DNA from: Lachnospiraceae bacterium
Lineage (GTDB): Bacteria; Bacillota; Clostridia; Lachnospirales; Lachnospiraceae
NCBI GenBank assembly: GCA_017456585.1
Contig: JAFTJD010000047.1
Span: 1 to 54,589, forward strand
Direction: 5' to 3'
DNA: 54,589 nt
Made by a program: the position numbers and the translations under genes. The notes under the pieces were generated by a model. That model had not been told where the DNA came from, searched no databases, and was given only the letters and a program-made list of their open reading frames with translations. This document shows positions 9,628 to 17,893 of the stretch, in pieces. The number at the start of each line of letters is the position of its first letter. The first letter of the stretch is position 1.

Positions 9628-10971
9628 ATGAAAAAGGGATTTATAGTAATGGCTTTGTTGGTAGTGTTTGCGGTAGTGGCTCTGCCGCTTGCATACATGG
9701 AAATAAATGAAGAGAAGGAAAAAATATATATTACGGAAGAAGTGGTTAGCGGTAATCCTTCGGCAGCAGAAGGTGTTACGCTTACACTTGATACTATTAT
9801 TGATGAGCACATGTTTTGGAATACAAGTTATACTGTAGGAAGAGGTGAAGATGCTACAAGCGATTTTGATTTTGATGCGAATGGTTTCAGATATGAGCGG
9901 AAGTTAATAGAGGATATCAACATGGGAACAATTACTAATTTCGGAACGTCTGCCTCCGGTAACGGAAGTAATTCTGCGGTTGATATATATGATATGCACC
10001 TTTCTAAGATAATCGGTGCAGTTGCGGATATGTGTCCGGCGGGAGAAAAGATTACTGAGATAGTAAATTTTGCTGATTATTATGATAGTTATCCGATTAG
10101 TTGTTATGTAAGGAATGATGAGTTGGATGTGTATCTTAACGATTATGATAACGAGGCATTTACTGAGCTCTTTAGAATTGATGCATATGAAAATTTCAGG
10201 CTGGAAGTAGATATTGAGAAAAATGAAGATGGCGGAGTTATTCATGTAGATTGTCGTGAGATGGATGGATACGGATGCGGTTATTATACGGCAGAGGCAT
10301 ATGATTTTGGTGAGAAGGGCTGCTATTATGCATTCGAGTGTAGTGATGAAAATGGCGAAGTTGCTAAGCTTAATCAAAATAGTGGTATATTTTATATGCC
10401 GTATGAAGATGAAAATCGCAGAAAAACGATTGATGTGAAAGGTGTAGAAAAGGTGTGCGAGCTTCCGGAGGGGATGCTTCCGGGTAAGATGTTTCTGGTA
10501 GAAGAGGATAATGCTCTTTATATGCTTGTTGCAGATAAAAAAGAGTATCGTCTGCTTGTGTATGAGCTTGATGGAATAATTCCTGTTATGACACAGGATA
10601 TTAGTATTATGGAAGCAGAAGGGATGCATTTCTCAGATATGACACTTGAGGACGGAGGCATATTAATCAAGTGGAATGACAGAAGCTTTGTATTTGTCTC
10701 ACTGCTTGAAGATGAGGCGAGGGTTTGGTGTAGTGATGTTTTTGCAAAAGATACACAGTATGCTTTATGTGACTTTGGGAGAGAGCACAGATGCATGTTT
10801 GATGGTGAAAGGCTTGTGCTTGCGGTAACAGAGGATGTTGGGAAGCTTATGACAGTGCTTACTGTATATAGTGAAGACGGAATGGAGTATTGTGGCACAT
10901 ATACACACAGTGGCACAGAACATGAATTGTTAGATTATACGACAAGACTGTATGTCAGAGATCAATCTTAA
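9628..10971 (+). CDS. Membrane-anchored extracytoplasmic protein of unknown function
   Basis: The start at 9628 is favoured by AAAGGA upstream and gives a 447-residue protein with an N-terminal membrane segment (GFIVMALLVVFAVVALPLAYM) without a lipobox cysteine. The rest is soluble, acidic and presumably outside the cell. Repeated short strands such as GMLPGKMFLVEEDNALYMLVAD suggest a beta-propeller-like fold, which is inference. It is the last gene of the GntR/ABC operon (27 bp after the ATPase) and may be a sensor or accessory subunit. I do not recognise the family. Confidence 0.72.
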   Translation: MKKGFIVMALLVVFAVVALPLAYMEINEEKEKIYITEEVVSGNPSAAEGVTLTLDTIIDEHMFWNTSYTVGRGEDATSDFDFDANGFRYERKLIEDINMGTITNFGTSASGNGSNSAVDIYDMHLSKIIGAVADMCPAGEKITEIVNFADYYDSYPISCYVRNDELDVYLNDYDNEAFTELFRIDAYENFRLEVDIEKNEDGGVIHVDCREMDGYGCGYYTAEAYDFGEKGCYYAFECSDENGEVAKLNQNSGIFYMPYEDENRRKTIDVKGVEKVCELPEGMLPGKMFLVEEDNALYMLVADKKEYRLLVYELDGIIPVMTQDISIMEAEGMHFSDMTLEDGGILIKWNDRSFVFVSLLEDEARVWCSDVFAKDTQYALCDFGREHRCMFDGERLVLAVTEDVGKLMTVLTVYSEDGMEYCGTYTHSGTEHELLDYTTRLYVRDQS

Positions 10972-11062
10972 CATTCATTCTGTGACATATTATTTAATTT
11001 CAGAGGATGATGCGCTTATATGTGGATATAATTTTGAAATAGATATAAAATGGAGGGGAATA

Positions 11063-11091
11063 TTGACAAATGGATAAAAAAAGGATAAAAT
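11063..11091 (+). promoter_or_regulatory. Sigma-A promoter for the XRE-Uma2 gene
   Basis: TTGACA and TAAAAT lie 17 bp apart, 26 bp before the start codon. Confidence 0.75.
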
Positions 11092-11117
11092 ATGGATGAA
11101 AAGCGGGGTGTAATACT

Positions 11118-11891
11118 ATGACTGTTGAAGAGATGAGAGATAAGAAGAAGGAGCTGGGATATTCTTATGAACAGATTGCAGAATATTCAGGGGTTCCTAT
11201 AGGAACGGTTCAGAAGATTCTGGGGGGTATTACTAAGGCACCAAGATATGATACGCTTAGGGCTCTTGAGGGTGTATTTGAGAAGGTAACACAGGTTTCT
11301 GAGTCCTCTATGAATTATACTGTGAGAAGACAGGGAGAATATACTATTGATGATTATTATAAGATTTCCGAAGAGCAATGGGTGGAGCTTATAGATGGTG
11401 TTATATATGATATGAGTGCGCCTACAGGGATTCACCAGGCTGTGGCGGGAGAAATATTTGCGAAATTAAGAGAATATGTACGTTCAAAAAATGGCAAGTG
11501 TGTAGTTCTTATTTCGCCTATTGATGTTAGACTTAATTGTGATGATAGAACCATGCTTCAGCCTGATGTGCTTGTGGTATGTGATAAGGATAAGTTAAGG
11601 ACTAAGAATGTATATGGTGCACCTGATATGGTGATAGAGATAACATCTCCGACAACAAGGAAGAAGGATATGAGTGTTAAGCTTTGCAAGTATAGTGAAG
11701 CAGGAGTTAGGGAATACTGGATAGTTGATCCTGATAAGAAAAAGATAATCGCATATAATCTTGAGAAGGATATAGAGATTACCGTATATTCAGCTAAGGA
11801 TAAGGTGCCGGTGTATATTTTCGGCGAGGAATGTCTGGTCGATTTTGAAGAGATTTTTGATTATGTATTTGCCGTTTTTGGAAGCAAATAA
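11118..11891 (+). CDS. XRE-type HTH fused to a Uma2-family nuclease domain
   Basis: Residues 1-60 form a helix-turn-helix (LGYSYEQIAEYSGVPIGTVQKI). Residues about 75-250 are a Uma2 (DUF820) domain of the PD-(D/E)xK superfamily: EEQWVELIDGVIYDM, then LQPDVLVV, then MVIEITSPTTRKKDM and VREYWIVDP. The Asp of QPD and the Glu of IEIxS, the usual metal-binding residues, are present. Uma2 proteins are abundant but functionally uncertain; nuclease activity is predicted from fold. The gene has its own promoter and seems monocistronic. It could be a sequence-targeted nuclease or a regulator; no toxin or transposase lies beside it. Confidence 0.88.
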   Translation: MTVEEMRDKKKELGYSYEQIAEYSGVPIGTVQKILGGITKAPRYDTLRALEGVFEKVTQVSESSMNYTVRRQGEYTIDDYYKISEEQWVELIDGVIYDMSAPTGIHQAVAGEIFAKLREYVRSKNGKCVVLISPIDVRLNCDDRTMLQPDVLVVCDKDKLRTKNVYGAPDMVIEITSPTTRKKDMSVKLCKYSEAGVREYWIVDPDKKKIIAYNLEKDIEITVYSAKDKVPVYIFGEECLVDFEEIFDYVFAVFGSK

Positions 11892-11940
11892 GAACAAGTA
11901 GTGAACTCAAGAAAAACAGTGAGGCAAGGGGGTTAACTAT

Positions 11941-12942
11941 ATGAATTTATTTAACACGTCAACAAACACCGATGAAAGTATTTTTTATTTCGTAAGACAT
12001 GGTGAAGCGGACTATGATTCTTTAGGTGATTGGAATGATTTTCACATGGGCAGAGATTTTGCACCGCTGACTGATAAGGGAAGAAAACAGATTGCGAAGA
12101 CTGCTAAGGAACTTAGGGAAGTATCGCCACAGATAATTATTACATCACCATATACAAGGGCAATGGAAACGGCGAATATTATATCGAGAGAGCTTAATCT
12201 TCCGATTGTTGTGGAGAAGAATTTGCATGAATGGGTGTCTGATACTACGCATACGAGGGGGAAAGCAGAGGAACTGCTGCCTCTGTGTGATGATTTTACT
12301 CAGAGTGCAGGTATTCATTTTAATGGCGCGAAGGATTGGGAGAGCAGCGCTGCACTTAGAAGCAGAGTGCTTGGAGTGTTAGAGAAGTATCGTGGTTATG
12401 AGCGTATAGTTGTAGTGGGACATGCATTAATGATGGATGCAGTTATAGGAGCAATGAGGCCCTATGAGAACGGCGAGATTGTTACATATAAGGCTAAGAA
12501 GCAGGGAAAACTTCCCGGAATGACCTATTATCCGCCGGATACACTTGAGAATATGGGATTTGTATCTATATTTGCTCGCTATCAGGGAAAGTGGATATAC
12601 TGTTGGCACAAGCGCAGACAGAGCTTTGAAAGACCGGGAGGTCATGTGGAGAGTGGGGAGAGTGCACTTGAAGCAGCCAAGCGGGAATTATATGAGGAAA
12701 GTGGAATTACTGACTGTACGTTTACTGCCTTGTGTGATTATGAATTTGTTTGGGATACAGGTGTGAATAGTAACAACGGCAGATATTATTATGCAGAGGT
12801 TCATTCACTTGGTGAGATTCCTGAAAGTGAGATGGATAGGATAGAACTTTTTGACGAGGTGCCGAAGAATTGCACATATGACAGGGCTACTGAGCAGGCA
12901 ATGCTTAAGCTTGTGGACAAGGTATTGGCAAAGCTGCGTTAG
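11941..12942 (+). CDS. Histidine phosphatase-Nudix hydrolase fusion
   Basis: The N-terminal half (about 1-180) is a phosphoglycerate-mutase-type histidine phosphatase with the catalytic RHGE at residues 19-22, SPYTRAMETA and the second histidine in VVGHALMMD. The C-terminal half (about 205-333) is a Nudix domain with a complete box (GGHVESGE...RELYEESGI, about 233-256). Such a protein could hydrolyse a nucleoside diphosphate derivative and then remove a phosphate. In mycobacterial MutT1 the same domains occur in the opposite order. The substrate is unknown. A GGGGG tract 5-8 bases before the ATG is a poor ribosome-binding site. Confidence 0.9.
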   Translation: MNLFNTSTNTDESIFYFVRHGEADYDSLGDWNDFHMGRDFAPLTDKGRKQIAKTAKELREVSPQIIITSPYTRAMETANIISRELNLPIVVEKNLHEWVSDTTHTRGKAEELLPLCDDFTQSAGIHFNGAKDWESSAALRSRVLGVLEKYRGYERIVVVGHALMMDAVIGAMRPYENGEIVTYKAKKQGKLPGMTYYPPDTLENMGFVSIFARYQGKWIYCWHKRRQSFERPGGHVESGESALEAAKRELYEESGITDCTFTALCDYEFVWDTGVNSNNGRYYYAEVHSLGEIPESEMDRIELFDEVPKNCTYDRATEQAMLKLVDKVLAKLR

Positions 12943-13103
12943 AATAATGTAACTAGGACAGTATCTGCCACATATTAAGACGTAAAGGAATTCCTTTTCT
13001 CTAAAACATAGAGTGATTCTCCGATACATAGATTGAATTCTATGCTATATTGTAGTTAAATAATGGTATAGATTGCGCAATCGAATATAGGAGGTAGAAA
13101 TAT

Positions 13104-13793
13104 ATGAAAGCAAATGGCATCGGAGAGTTTATTCAACAGTTGCGGAAGGAGAAGGGTATAACACAGAAAGAGCTCGCAGATATTATTGGAATGAGCGATA
13201 AGACTATATCTAAATGGGAAAGCGGTAACAGCTTGCCGGATACATCTATTTTGGTATCCTTGTGTAAGGCGTTGGATATTTCGGTAAATGAATTGTTGTC
13301 ATGTGAAAAAATTCCTCCTGAGGATTATTCTAAGAAAGCGGAGGAAAACATTATGACATTAATGAAAGAAAATGAAGAAAATAAAAAGGAAAATAAGACT
13401 ACAAGGATTATAGGAATAGTACTGGGAATAGTTTTGTTTGCGGCAGGAATATGTTTGCGTTTGATTAACACAGATGACGGATATGCGGGATTGTTAACGA
13501 ATACATACGATTTTATCGATATGCTAAGCCTTGTTTTAATTTTTATTTTTGAGGTAGGCATAATACTTATATCGGATGAGAGAAGTAAATCCGGAATTAT
13601 GCTGTTAATTAATAAAACAATAATTCCGGTAGGTGCTGTTATTTCATTGATATCGTTGGTTCTTATGCTAAACAGGCTTGACGATCCAAGCACGTTTGGT
13701 CCTAATATAGCCGTTGTGGTTCTGGCTTTCTTGTATTCTTGCATTATAAAAATAGTGTTGGAAGTATTAGTAACAAAAAAGAAGCATCTTTAG
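13104..13793 (+). CDS. Membrane-tethered XRE-family regulator
   Basis: An N-terminal HTH_3 domain (about residues 8-65: ITQKELADIIGMSDKTISKWE) is followed by a charged linker and four predicted membrane helices (such as IIGIVLGIVLFAAGICLRLI). This makes it a one-component membrane-bound transcription factor. AGGAGG lies 8 bases before the ATG. A small membrane protein follows after 30 bp and probably shares the transcript. The signal and targets are unknown; sensing through the membrane domain is inference. Confidence 0.85.
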   Translation: MKANGIGEFIQQLRKEKGITQKELADIIGMSDKTISKWESGNSLPDTSILVSLCKALDISVNELLSCEKIPPEDYSKKAEENIMTLMKENEENKKENKTTRIIGIVLGIVLFAAGICLRLINTDDGYAGLLTNTYDFIDMLSLVLIFIFEVGIILISDERSKSGIMLLINKTIIPVGAVISLISLVLMLNRLDDPSTFGPNIAVVVLAFLYSCIIKIVLEVLVTKKKHL

Positions 13794-13823
13794 GTATGAG
13801 AATCAATCTGTGGGGAGATAAGT

Positions 13824-14318
13824 ATGGCGGTTGCAAAAGAAACGGTTAAAAATTCGATGGAGTGTAAGGCTCTTAAGAAAGGAACTAAATATGGATTTAT
13901 AGGTCTTGTGATAGTTGAACTGATTATGTTTATATGCATTATTGCACAGGCAGAGGATGTGTGGACAGGACTTATGCAGGTAGTTGGAGTATTTCTTTTG
14001 GTAAATACATTTATGGCAATACCGTTTACTATTTATTTTGCCATGTATTGGAACATTGTTCGAAAGCATGAACGTTATGATGTATATGAGGTGCGTCTGG
14101 ATAATCCGAAGAGATGTTATATAGGGCGAGGCGGTCCCGCATATTATTATATTGTTACTTTTACTAACAAAAATAATGAGGTTGTTAAGGCTAGGACGAG
14201 AGCTTTGTGGTCGAATGCAGCATTTGCAGTATATAGCAAGCGCGATTATGACAAGAAAAAAGTAAAGATTTTGTATGATGAGAATAGTGCTAAGGTAGTA
14301 GTTTTGGGGAAGGTTTAG
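13824..14318 (+). CDS. Small membrane protein, DUF3592-like
   Basis: The 164-residue product has two membrane helices (YGFIGLVIVELIMFICIIAQ and VGVFLLVNTFMAIPFTIYFAM). A C-terminal soluble beta domain (YYYIVTFTNKNNEVVKARTR, then KVKILYDENSAKVVVLG) resembles DUF3592, where the KVxVxYDPxxP motif is typical. Function is unknown. It is probably co-transcribed with the membrane XRE regulator and may be its partner. The stop codon lies inside the loop of the terminator. Confidence 0.7.
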   Translation: MAVAKETVKNSMECKALKKGTKYGFIGLVIVELIMFICIIAQAEDVWTGLMQVVGVFLLVNTFMAIPFTIYFAMYWNIVRKHERYDVYEVRLDNPKRCYIGRGGPAYYYIVTFTNKNNEVVKARTRALWSNAAFAVYSKRDYDKKKVKILYDENSAKVVVLGKV

Positions 14319-14331
14319 AAAGAACCTTCCC
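14307..14331 (+). terminator. Terminator overlapping the stop of the DUF3592-like gene
   Basis: A stem of GGGAAGGTT / AACCTTCCC with a 7-nt loop contains the stop codon and is followed by TTAAATT. Confidence 0.6.
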
Positions 14332-14380
14332 TTAAATTATGTCTAAAATGGTTTGTAGTTCAAGTTGAGTAAAAAACTTG

Positions 14381-14409
14381 TTGACAAAAATGGTTTAATG
14401 CATTAAACT
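14381..14409 (+). promoter_or_regulatory. Promoter of BlaI/M56 pair 1
   Basis: TTGACA and TAAACT are 17 bp apart. The first operator (14393-14408) covers the spacer and -10. Confidence 0.8.
14393..14408. promoter_or_regulatory. BlaI-1 operator, copy 1
   Basis: A perfect 16-bp palindrome GTTTAATGCATTAAAC overlaps the -10. A second copy lies 26 bp downstream. Confidence 0.8.
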
Positions 14410-14418
14410 TAAGACAAG

Positions 14419-14434
14419 GTTTAACGCATTAAAC
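14419..14434. promoter_or_regulatory. BlaI-1 operator, copy 2
   Basis: GTTTAACGCATTAAAC differs from copy 1 at one base (C for T at position 7). It sits in the transcribed leader. Confidence 0.78.
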
Positions 14435-14473
14435 TATATTGGCTATAAGTAATGGCGGATAGGAGGGATTGAT

Positions 14474-14827
14474 ATGAATACACCGAAGATATTTGAAAGT
14501 GAGTACCGTTTTTGTCTGGTGCTCTGGGAGAATGAACCGATTAATAGCACCGAGCTTGTGAGGCTGTGCAAGGAGCAGTTAGAATGGAGCAAGGCTACGA
14601 CCTATACAGTAATAAGAAGACTTGCAGAGCGAGGAATTCTTAAGAATGAGAATGCGGTGGTTTCATCGCTTGTATCAAAAGAGGAGGTTCAGGTGGCGGA
14701 GCTTGACGAGCTTATGAAGAATCGTTTTGAAGGTTCAATGCCAGCGTTTTTGGCAGCATTTACCAGACAACAGAAGTTATCCGAGAAGCAGCTTAAAGAG
14801 ATTATGCGAATAATCGAGGAAGAGTAG
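14474..14827 (+). CDS. BlaI/MecI-type transcriptional repressor (pair 1)
   Basis: The 117-residue protein has the BlaI/MecI/CopY winged helix: EYRFCLVLWENEPINSTELV, then WSKATTYTVIRRLAERGIL. The C-terminal dimerisation helix AFLAAFTRQQKLSEKQLKEI carries the region where the cognate protease would cleave. AGGAGGG precedes the start. It is followed after 8 bp by its M56 sensor-protease gene, the classic BlaI-BlaR1 arrangement. Two palindromic operators at the promoter imply autorepression. No beta-lactamase gene is nearby, so the controlled target is probably the pair itself or a distant gene. Confidence 0.92.
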   Translation: MNTPKIFESEYRFCLVLWENEPINSTELVRLCKEQLEWSKATTYTVIRRLAERGILKNENAVVSSLVSKEEVQVAELDELMKNRFEGSMPAFLAAFTRQQKLSEKQLKEIMRIIEEE

Positions 14828-14835
14828 GAGGGCTT

Positions 14836-16848
14836 ATGGAGAAAATTTTTCTTGCTATTTTAAATATGAGTATAACTGCGGTCTGGGTTATTATCGCAGT
14901 ACTTATTTTAAGACTCGTGTTAAGAAATGTGCCTAAGCGGATACATTGTCTTTTGTGGGCGTTGGTTGCTATAAGGCTTGTATGCCCATTTTCATTTGAG
15001 AGTTCTTTTAGTCTTATACCGAGCACTGAGACAGTTTCGGAAGATATAATGTATGAGAAGACACCACATATCTCAACCGGTATACCCGCACTAAACAACA
15101 GTGTTAATCCTGTGATAGCTTCTGAATTTTCACCGAATCTCGGGGACAGCGTCAATCCGATGCAGGTTGTAATATTTGTTATGACTGTAATTTGGCTGAT
15201 AGGTTTAGGTGTGATGTTTGGCTATGCGTGTTGTAACTTTATTTATCTGAAATACAGGCTTAAGACAGCGGTGCCGTTACATGATAATGTCCGTCAGAGT
15301 GAATGGGTGAAGTCACCTTTTATACTTGGGATTATTAAACCTAAGATATATTTATCATATACGATGGAAGAGGAGAATAGAGCATTTGTTATCGCACATG
15401 AAAATGCACATCTGAGACGATTCGACCATATCAGTAAGCCACTTGCATTTCTTGTTCTATGCATACATTGGTTTAACCCGGTTGTGTGGGTGGCATATAT
15501 TATGTTCTGCAGAGACATCGAGCTTGCATGTGATGAGACTGTTATTAAAAGTATGGAAAAAGAAGCTAGAAGAGCATATTCGAAGGCACTTGTAGAAAGT
15601 AGCCTTTCAGGTAAGCTTATGATGGTTTGCCCGCTTGCGTTTGGAGAGGTTGGCGTAAAGACGAGGGTTAAAAGAGTTATGCACTATAAGAAGCCTACGA
15701 TTATTGCTATTGGTGTAGCAGTTGTTGCATGCATAGTTGTTGCAATTTGTTTGATGACTAATCCCAAAGTGTCATATGCTGTGATTGATACAGAGTACAT
15801 TGAGAAGCTTAAACAGGACAATTCAGGTATAGAGGTAATTAGTGGAGATACAGGCTATACCTTGTTGGGACAGGATATTGATGACCGCATAAGTGAATTG
15901 CTTGAAAATATCCGGATAAGTAGTGAGCCTGTTTCTAATAACCGTAGTGAAGAAAGAGACCGAACTAACAGAATCATTTTCAAGAAAGCTCAGGGAGCAG
16001 AGTATACAATGTGTTTTAATAAAGAATGCACAGAGGTTTGGTTTGATGATGGTGTAAAGCCGACATATACATACGAGGTTATTAATCCGGAATATGTCAG
16101 GGAACTGTTTGTTGTGCCAAAGGGAAGGCTTACAATTGACAGAGTGATAACACTTGCCGGGCAAAAAGGTGAGAAGCTTACGTGGAGCGATTTTGCCATG
16201 TATGAGAGTACAGATATCGGGTCGGGGCTTTATATACTTCTTTATGCTATTGATGAGAATTATACTTTAGCAATAGGTGGAGGTAGTATGGAGACGTCAC
16301 CTATGTATATGCATCTTTCATATATTCATGGTGAAGCGGACTTTATTGATATTAGGTATGAGGATGTTGAGGCATTTGTAAGGAGTCATAACATCAATAA
16401 AGGTGAAGTGTCAATTGAGAACTCAGAAACGCAGAAGGTTGAAAATATAGTCGATGAGGTTCCAACGGATGACACGCTTAATGATTTGTGGATTTACAAT
16501 TCATCACAAGTACCTACAGATGTAGTTCGAAGCGCAATTGATAATCAAAAACAAAAGGAATATACGCTGAATGTAGAAGTTCGCAAAGTGGTTGTGGATG
16601 ACAAGGCAAGTGAAACTGCCAGACAAAGGTATGTAGGTAGCGAGCTTGCTAAAGGCAAAGGTTGGACAGACACTTATTTAGTAAATAATATGATAGTTGT
16701 ATTTGCAGAGTATTACGTAGAATATGATCATAACAAAACATTTCTTGAAGATGGCGAAATTAAACAGTACTTTATATTATTGCGCAATGAAGATACTCTG
16801 GAATGGGACATATGGACCAATACAACTAATGGCGCCCCTTTTCACTAA
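14836..16848 (+). CDS. BlaR1/MecR1-like M56 membrane metallopeptidase (pair 1)
   Basis: The N-terminal half (about 1-300) is a multi-span M56 domain with the zinc motif HENAH (about residue 188) in IAHENAHLRRFDH, then CIHWFNPVVWVAY and ELACDE for the third ligand. A further span (IAIGVAVVACIVVAICLMT) leads to an extracellular C-terminal region. The penicillin-binding sensor domain of true BlaR1 is absent, so the signal is something else. By family it would cleave the BlaI repressor when activated. A SETQKVENIVDE linker (about 534-545) is shared with the second M56 protein, after which the two diverge. Confidence 0.9.
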   Translation: MEKIFLAILNMSITAVWVIIAVLILRLVLRNVPKRIHCLLWALVAIRLVCPFSFESSFSLIPSTETVSEDIMYEKTPHISTGIPALNNSVNPVIASEFSPNLGDSVNPMQVVIFVMTVIWLIGLGVMFGYACCNFIYLKYRLKTAVPLHDNVRQSEWVKSPFILGIIKPKIYLSYTMEEENRAFVIAHENAHLRRFDHISKPLAFLVLCIHWFNPVVWVAYIMFCRDIELACDETVIKSMEKEARRAYSKALVESSLSGKLMMVCPLAFGEVGVKTRVKRVMHYKKPTIIAIGVAVVACIVVAICLMTNPKVSYAVIDTEYIEKLKQDNSGIEVISGDTGYTLLGQDIDDRISELLENIRISSEPVSNNRSEERDRTNRIIFKKAQGAEYTMCFNKECTEVWFDDGVKPTYTYEVINPEYVRELFVVPKGRLTIDRVITLAGQKGEKLTWSDFAMYESTDIGSGLYILLYAIDENYTLAIGGGSMETSPMYMHLSYIHGEADFIDIRYEDVEAFVRSHNINKGEVSIENSETQKVENIVDEVPTDDTLNDLWIYNSSQVPTDVVRSAIDNQKQKEYTLNVEVRKVVVDDKASETARQRYVGSELAKGKGWTDTYLVNNMIVVFAEYYVEYDHNKTFLEDGEIKQYFILLRNEDTLEWDIWTNTTNGAPFH

Positions 16849-16860
16849 ATCATAGATTAT

Positions 16861-16891
16861 TATGGGGACTATCATTTCGATAGTCCCCATA
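16861..16891. terminator. Hairpin between convergent M56 and SDR genes
   Basis: A perfect 13-bp stem (TATGGGGACTATC / GATAGTCCCCATA) with a 5-nt loop lies between convergent genes. There is no strong U-tract on either side. Confidence 0.6.
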
Positions 16892-16903
16892 CATGTTAAA
16901 AAA

Positions 16904-17740
16904 CTATTTTTTCTTTTTGAATTCTTTTTGGCCTCTTGTACTTCCGCCATCACAAAGAATATCGACACCTGCCAAATAACCATTACGCTCATCTGCAACT
17001 GTTGCAATGGCATAACCCAGTTCTTCCGGTTTGCCCATGCGGCCTTCGCAAGACATTCCAATCAGGTAACCACCATTCTCTTCTTCCATCTTACCCATAT
17101 CTGTAGCAATTAAGCCCGGGCTTAAAGACACTACGCGAATTCCTTTCGGTCCAAGATCAAAAGCACTCTTTGCAGCATACCAGCACACAAAGTTCTTAGA
17201 GAGACTATATGCAAAGCCATTCTTCTGATAATCAGTTTTTGCCATATTAGATTTCTTGATTAATTTAGTCAAGAAGGCATTTTCATCAGTTTCTGCAAGC
17301 GGATATGCTTTCTTAGGTATAATAAAACCCGGAAGAGCATAAGCAGAATTAGAAGAAATATCACAAATAACACTACCGGGTTTCATTAATTTAGAAAATT
17401 CCTGATTGACATATACAGTTCCTAATGCATTAATTCTCAAAATCTTTTCCTGGTCACCGGCAACACCCATAGCCGGTGAAATACCTGCGGCATTGATGAC
17501 GTTTTTAATTTCGCCTAAAGATGCAGCATACTCTGCCAATTTCTTCACACTTTCGCGATTCGAAGTATCACAGGCATAAGCATAAGCCTCGAATCCCAAG
17601 CCTTTAAGTTCCTCTACTGCATTTTCCAGTTTAGTCACTGTTCTTCCTGAGATTACGATGATTTTTTCCTTTGGCATACACTTTGCCGCTTCTAACCCCA
17701 TTCCACTACCGCCGCCGGTAATAACGCATACAGTTTTCAT
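16904..17740 (-). CDS. SDR-family NAD(P)-dependent oxidoreductase
   Basis: The 278-residue Rossmann protein has the nucleotide-binding motif TGGGSGMG at the N-terminus, NAAG (NVINAAGISPAMG), the catalytic YSLSK, and a C-terminal CDGG motif typical of classical short-chain dehydrogenases, which interconvert alcohols and ketones. An inserted segment (FIIPKKAYPLAETDENAFLT) before the Tyr-Lys pair is longer than usual. AGGAGG precedes the start. It is monocistronic, inserted between the two BlaI/M56 pairs and convergent with the first. Substrate unknown. Confidence 0.9.
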   Translation of the reverse strand: MKTVCVITGGGSGMGLEAAKCMPKEKIIVISGRTVTKLENAVEELKGLGFEAYAYACDTSNRESVKKLAEYAASLGEIKNVINAAGISPAMGVAGDQEKILRINALGTVYVNQEFSKLMKPGSVICDISSNSAYALPGFIIPKKAYPLAETDENAFLTKLIKKSNMAKTDYQKNGFAYSLSKNFVCWYAAKSAFDLGPKGIRVVSLSPGLIATDMGKMEEENGGYLIGMSCEGRMGKPEELGYAIATVADERNGYLAGVDILCDGGSTRGQKEFKKKK

Positions 17741-17825
17741 GATTTTACCTCCTTAGTTTTATATTCATAGAATAACATATGCCGGGCAAATGGGCAATCC
17801 CTGTAAATTATTACATGTAAAGTAC

Positions 17826-17854
17826 TTGACATAAATGACTACTGGGAGTAGACT
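17826..17854 (+). promoter_or_regulatory. Promoter of BlaI/M56 pair 2
   Basis: TTGACA and TAGACT are 17 bp apart. The geometry matches the pair 1 promoter and the first operator overlaps the -10. Confidence 0.7.
17837..17853. promoter_or_regulatory. BlaI-2 operator, copy 1
   Basis: GACTAC-N5-GTAGAC, a 17-bp dyad (CTAC/GTAG arms), covers the spacer and -10. Confidence 0.78.
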
Positions 17855-17863
17855 ATACAAAAA

Positions 17864-17880
17864 GACTACACGCAGTAGAC
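17864..17880. promoter_or_regulatory. BlaI-2 operator, copy 2
   Basis: The same GACTAC-N5-GTAGAC with a different centre lies 27 bp downstream of copy 1 and directly abuts the ribosome-binding site. Confidence 0.78.
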
Positions 17881-17893
17881 GGAGGATGATTAT

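Noticed and set aside
9904..10629. Long minus-strand open frame of 241 codons
   Set aside because: It lies opposite a well-supported plus-strand gene, has an Ile/His/Tyr-rich composition typical of antisense frames, and shows no motif.
12984..12997. Palindrome AAAGGAATTCCTTT as a terminator
   Set aside because: It has no loop and only A/T-rich flanks; it is too short to support termination, and an operator role has no further evidence.
14836..16848. Beta-lactam resistance locus
   Set aside because: The BlaI/M56 pairs lack the penicillin-binding sensor domain and no beta-lactamase or PBP2a gene is present.
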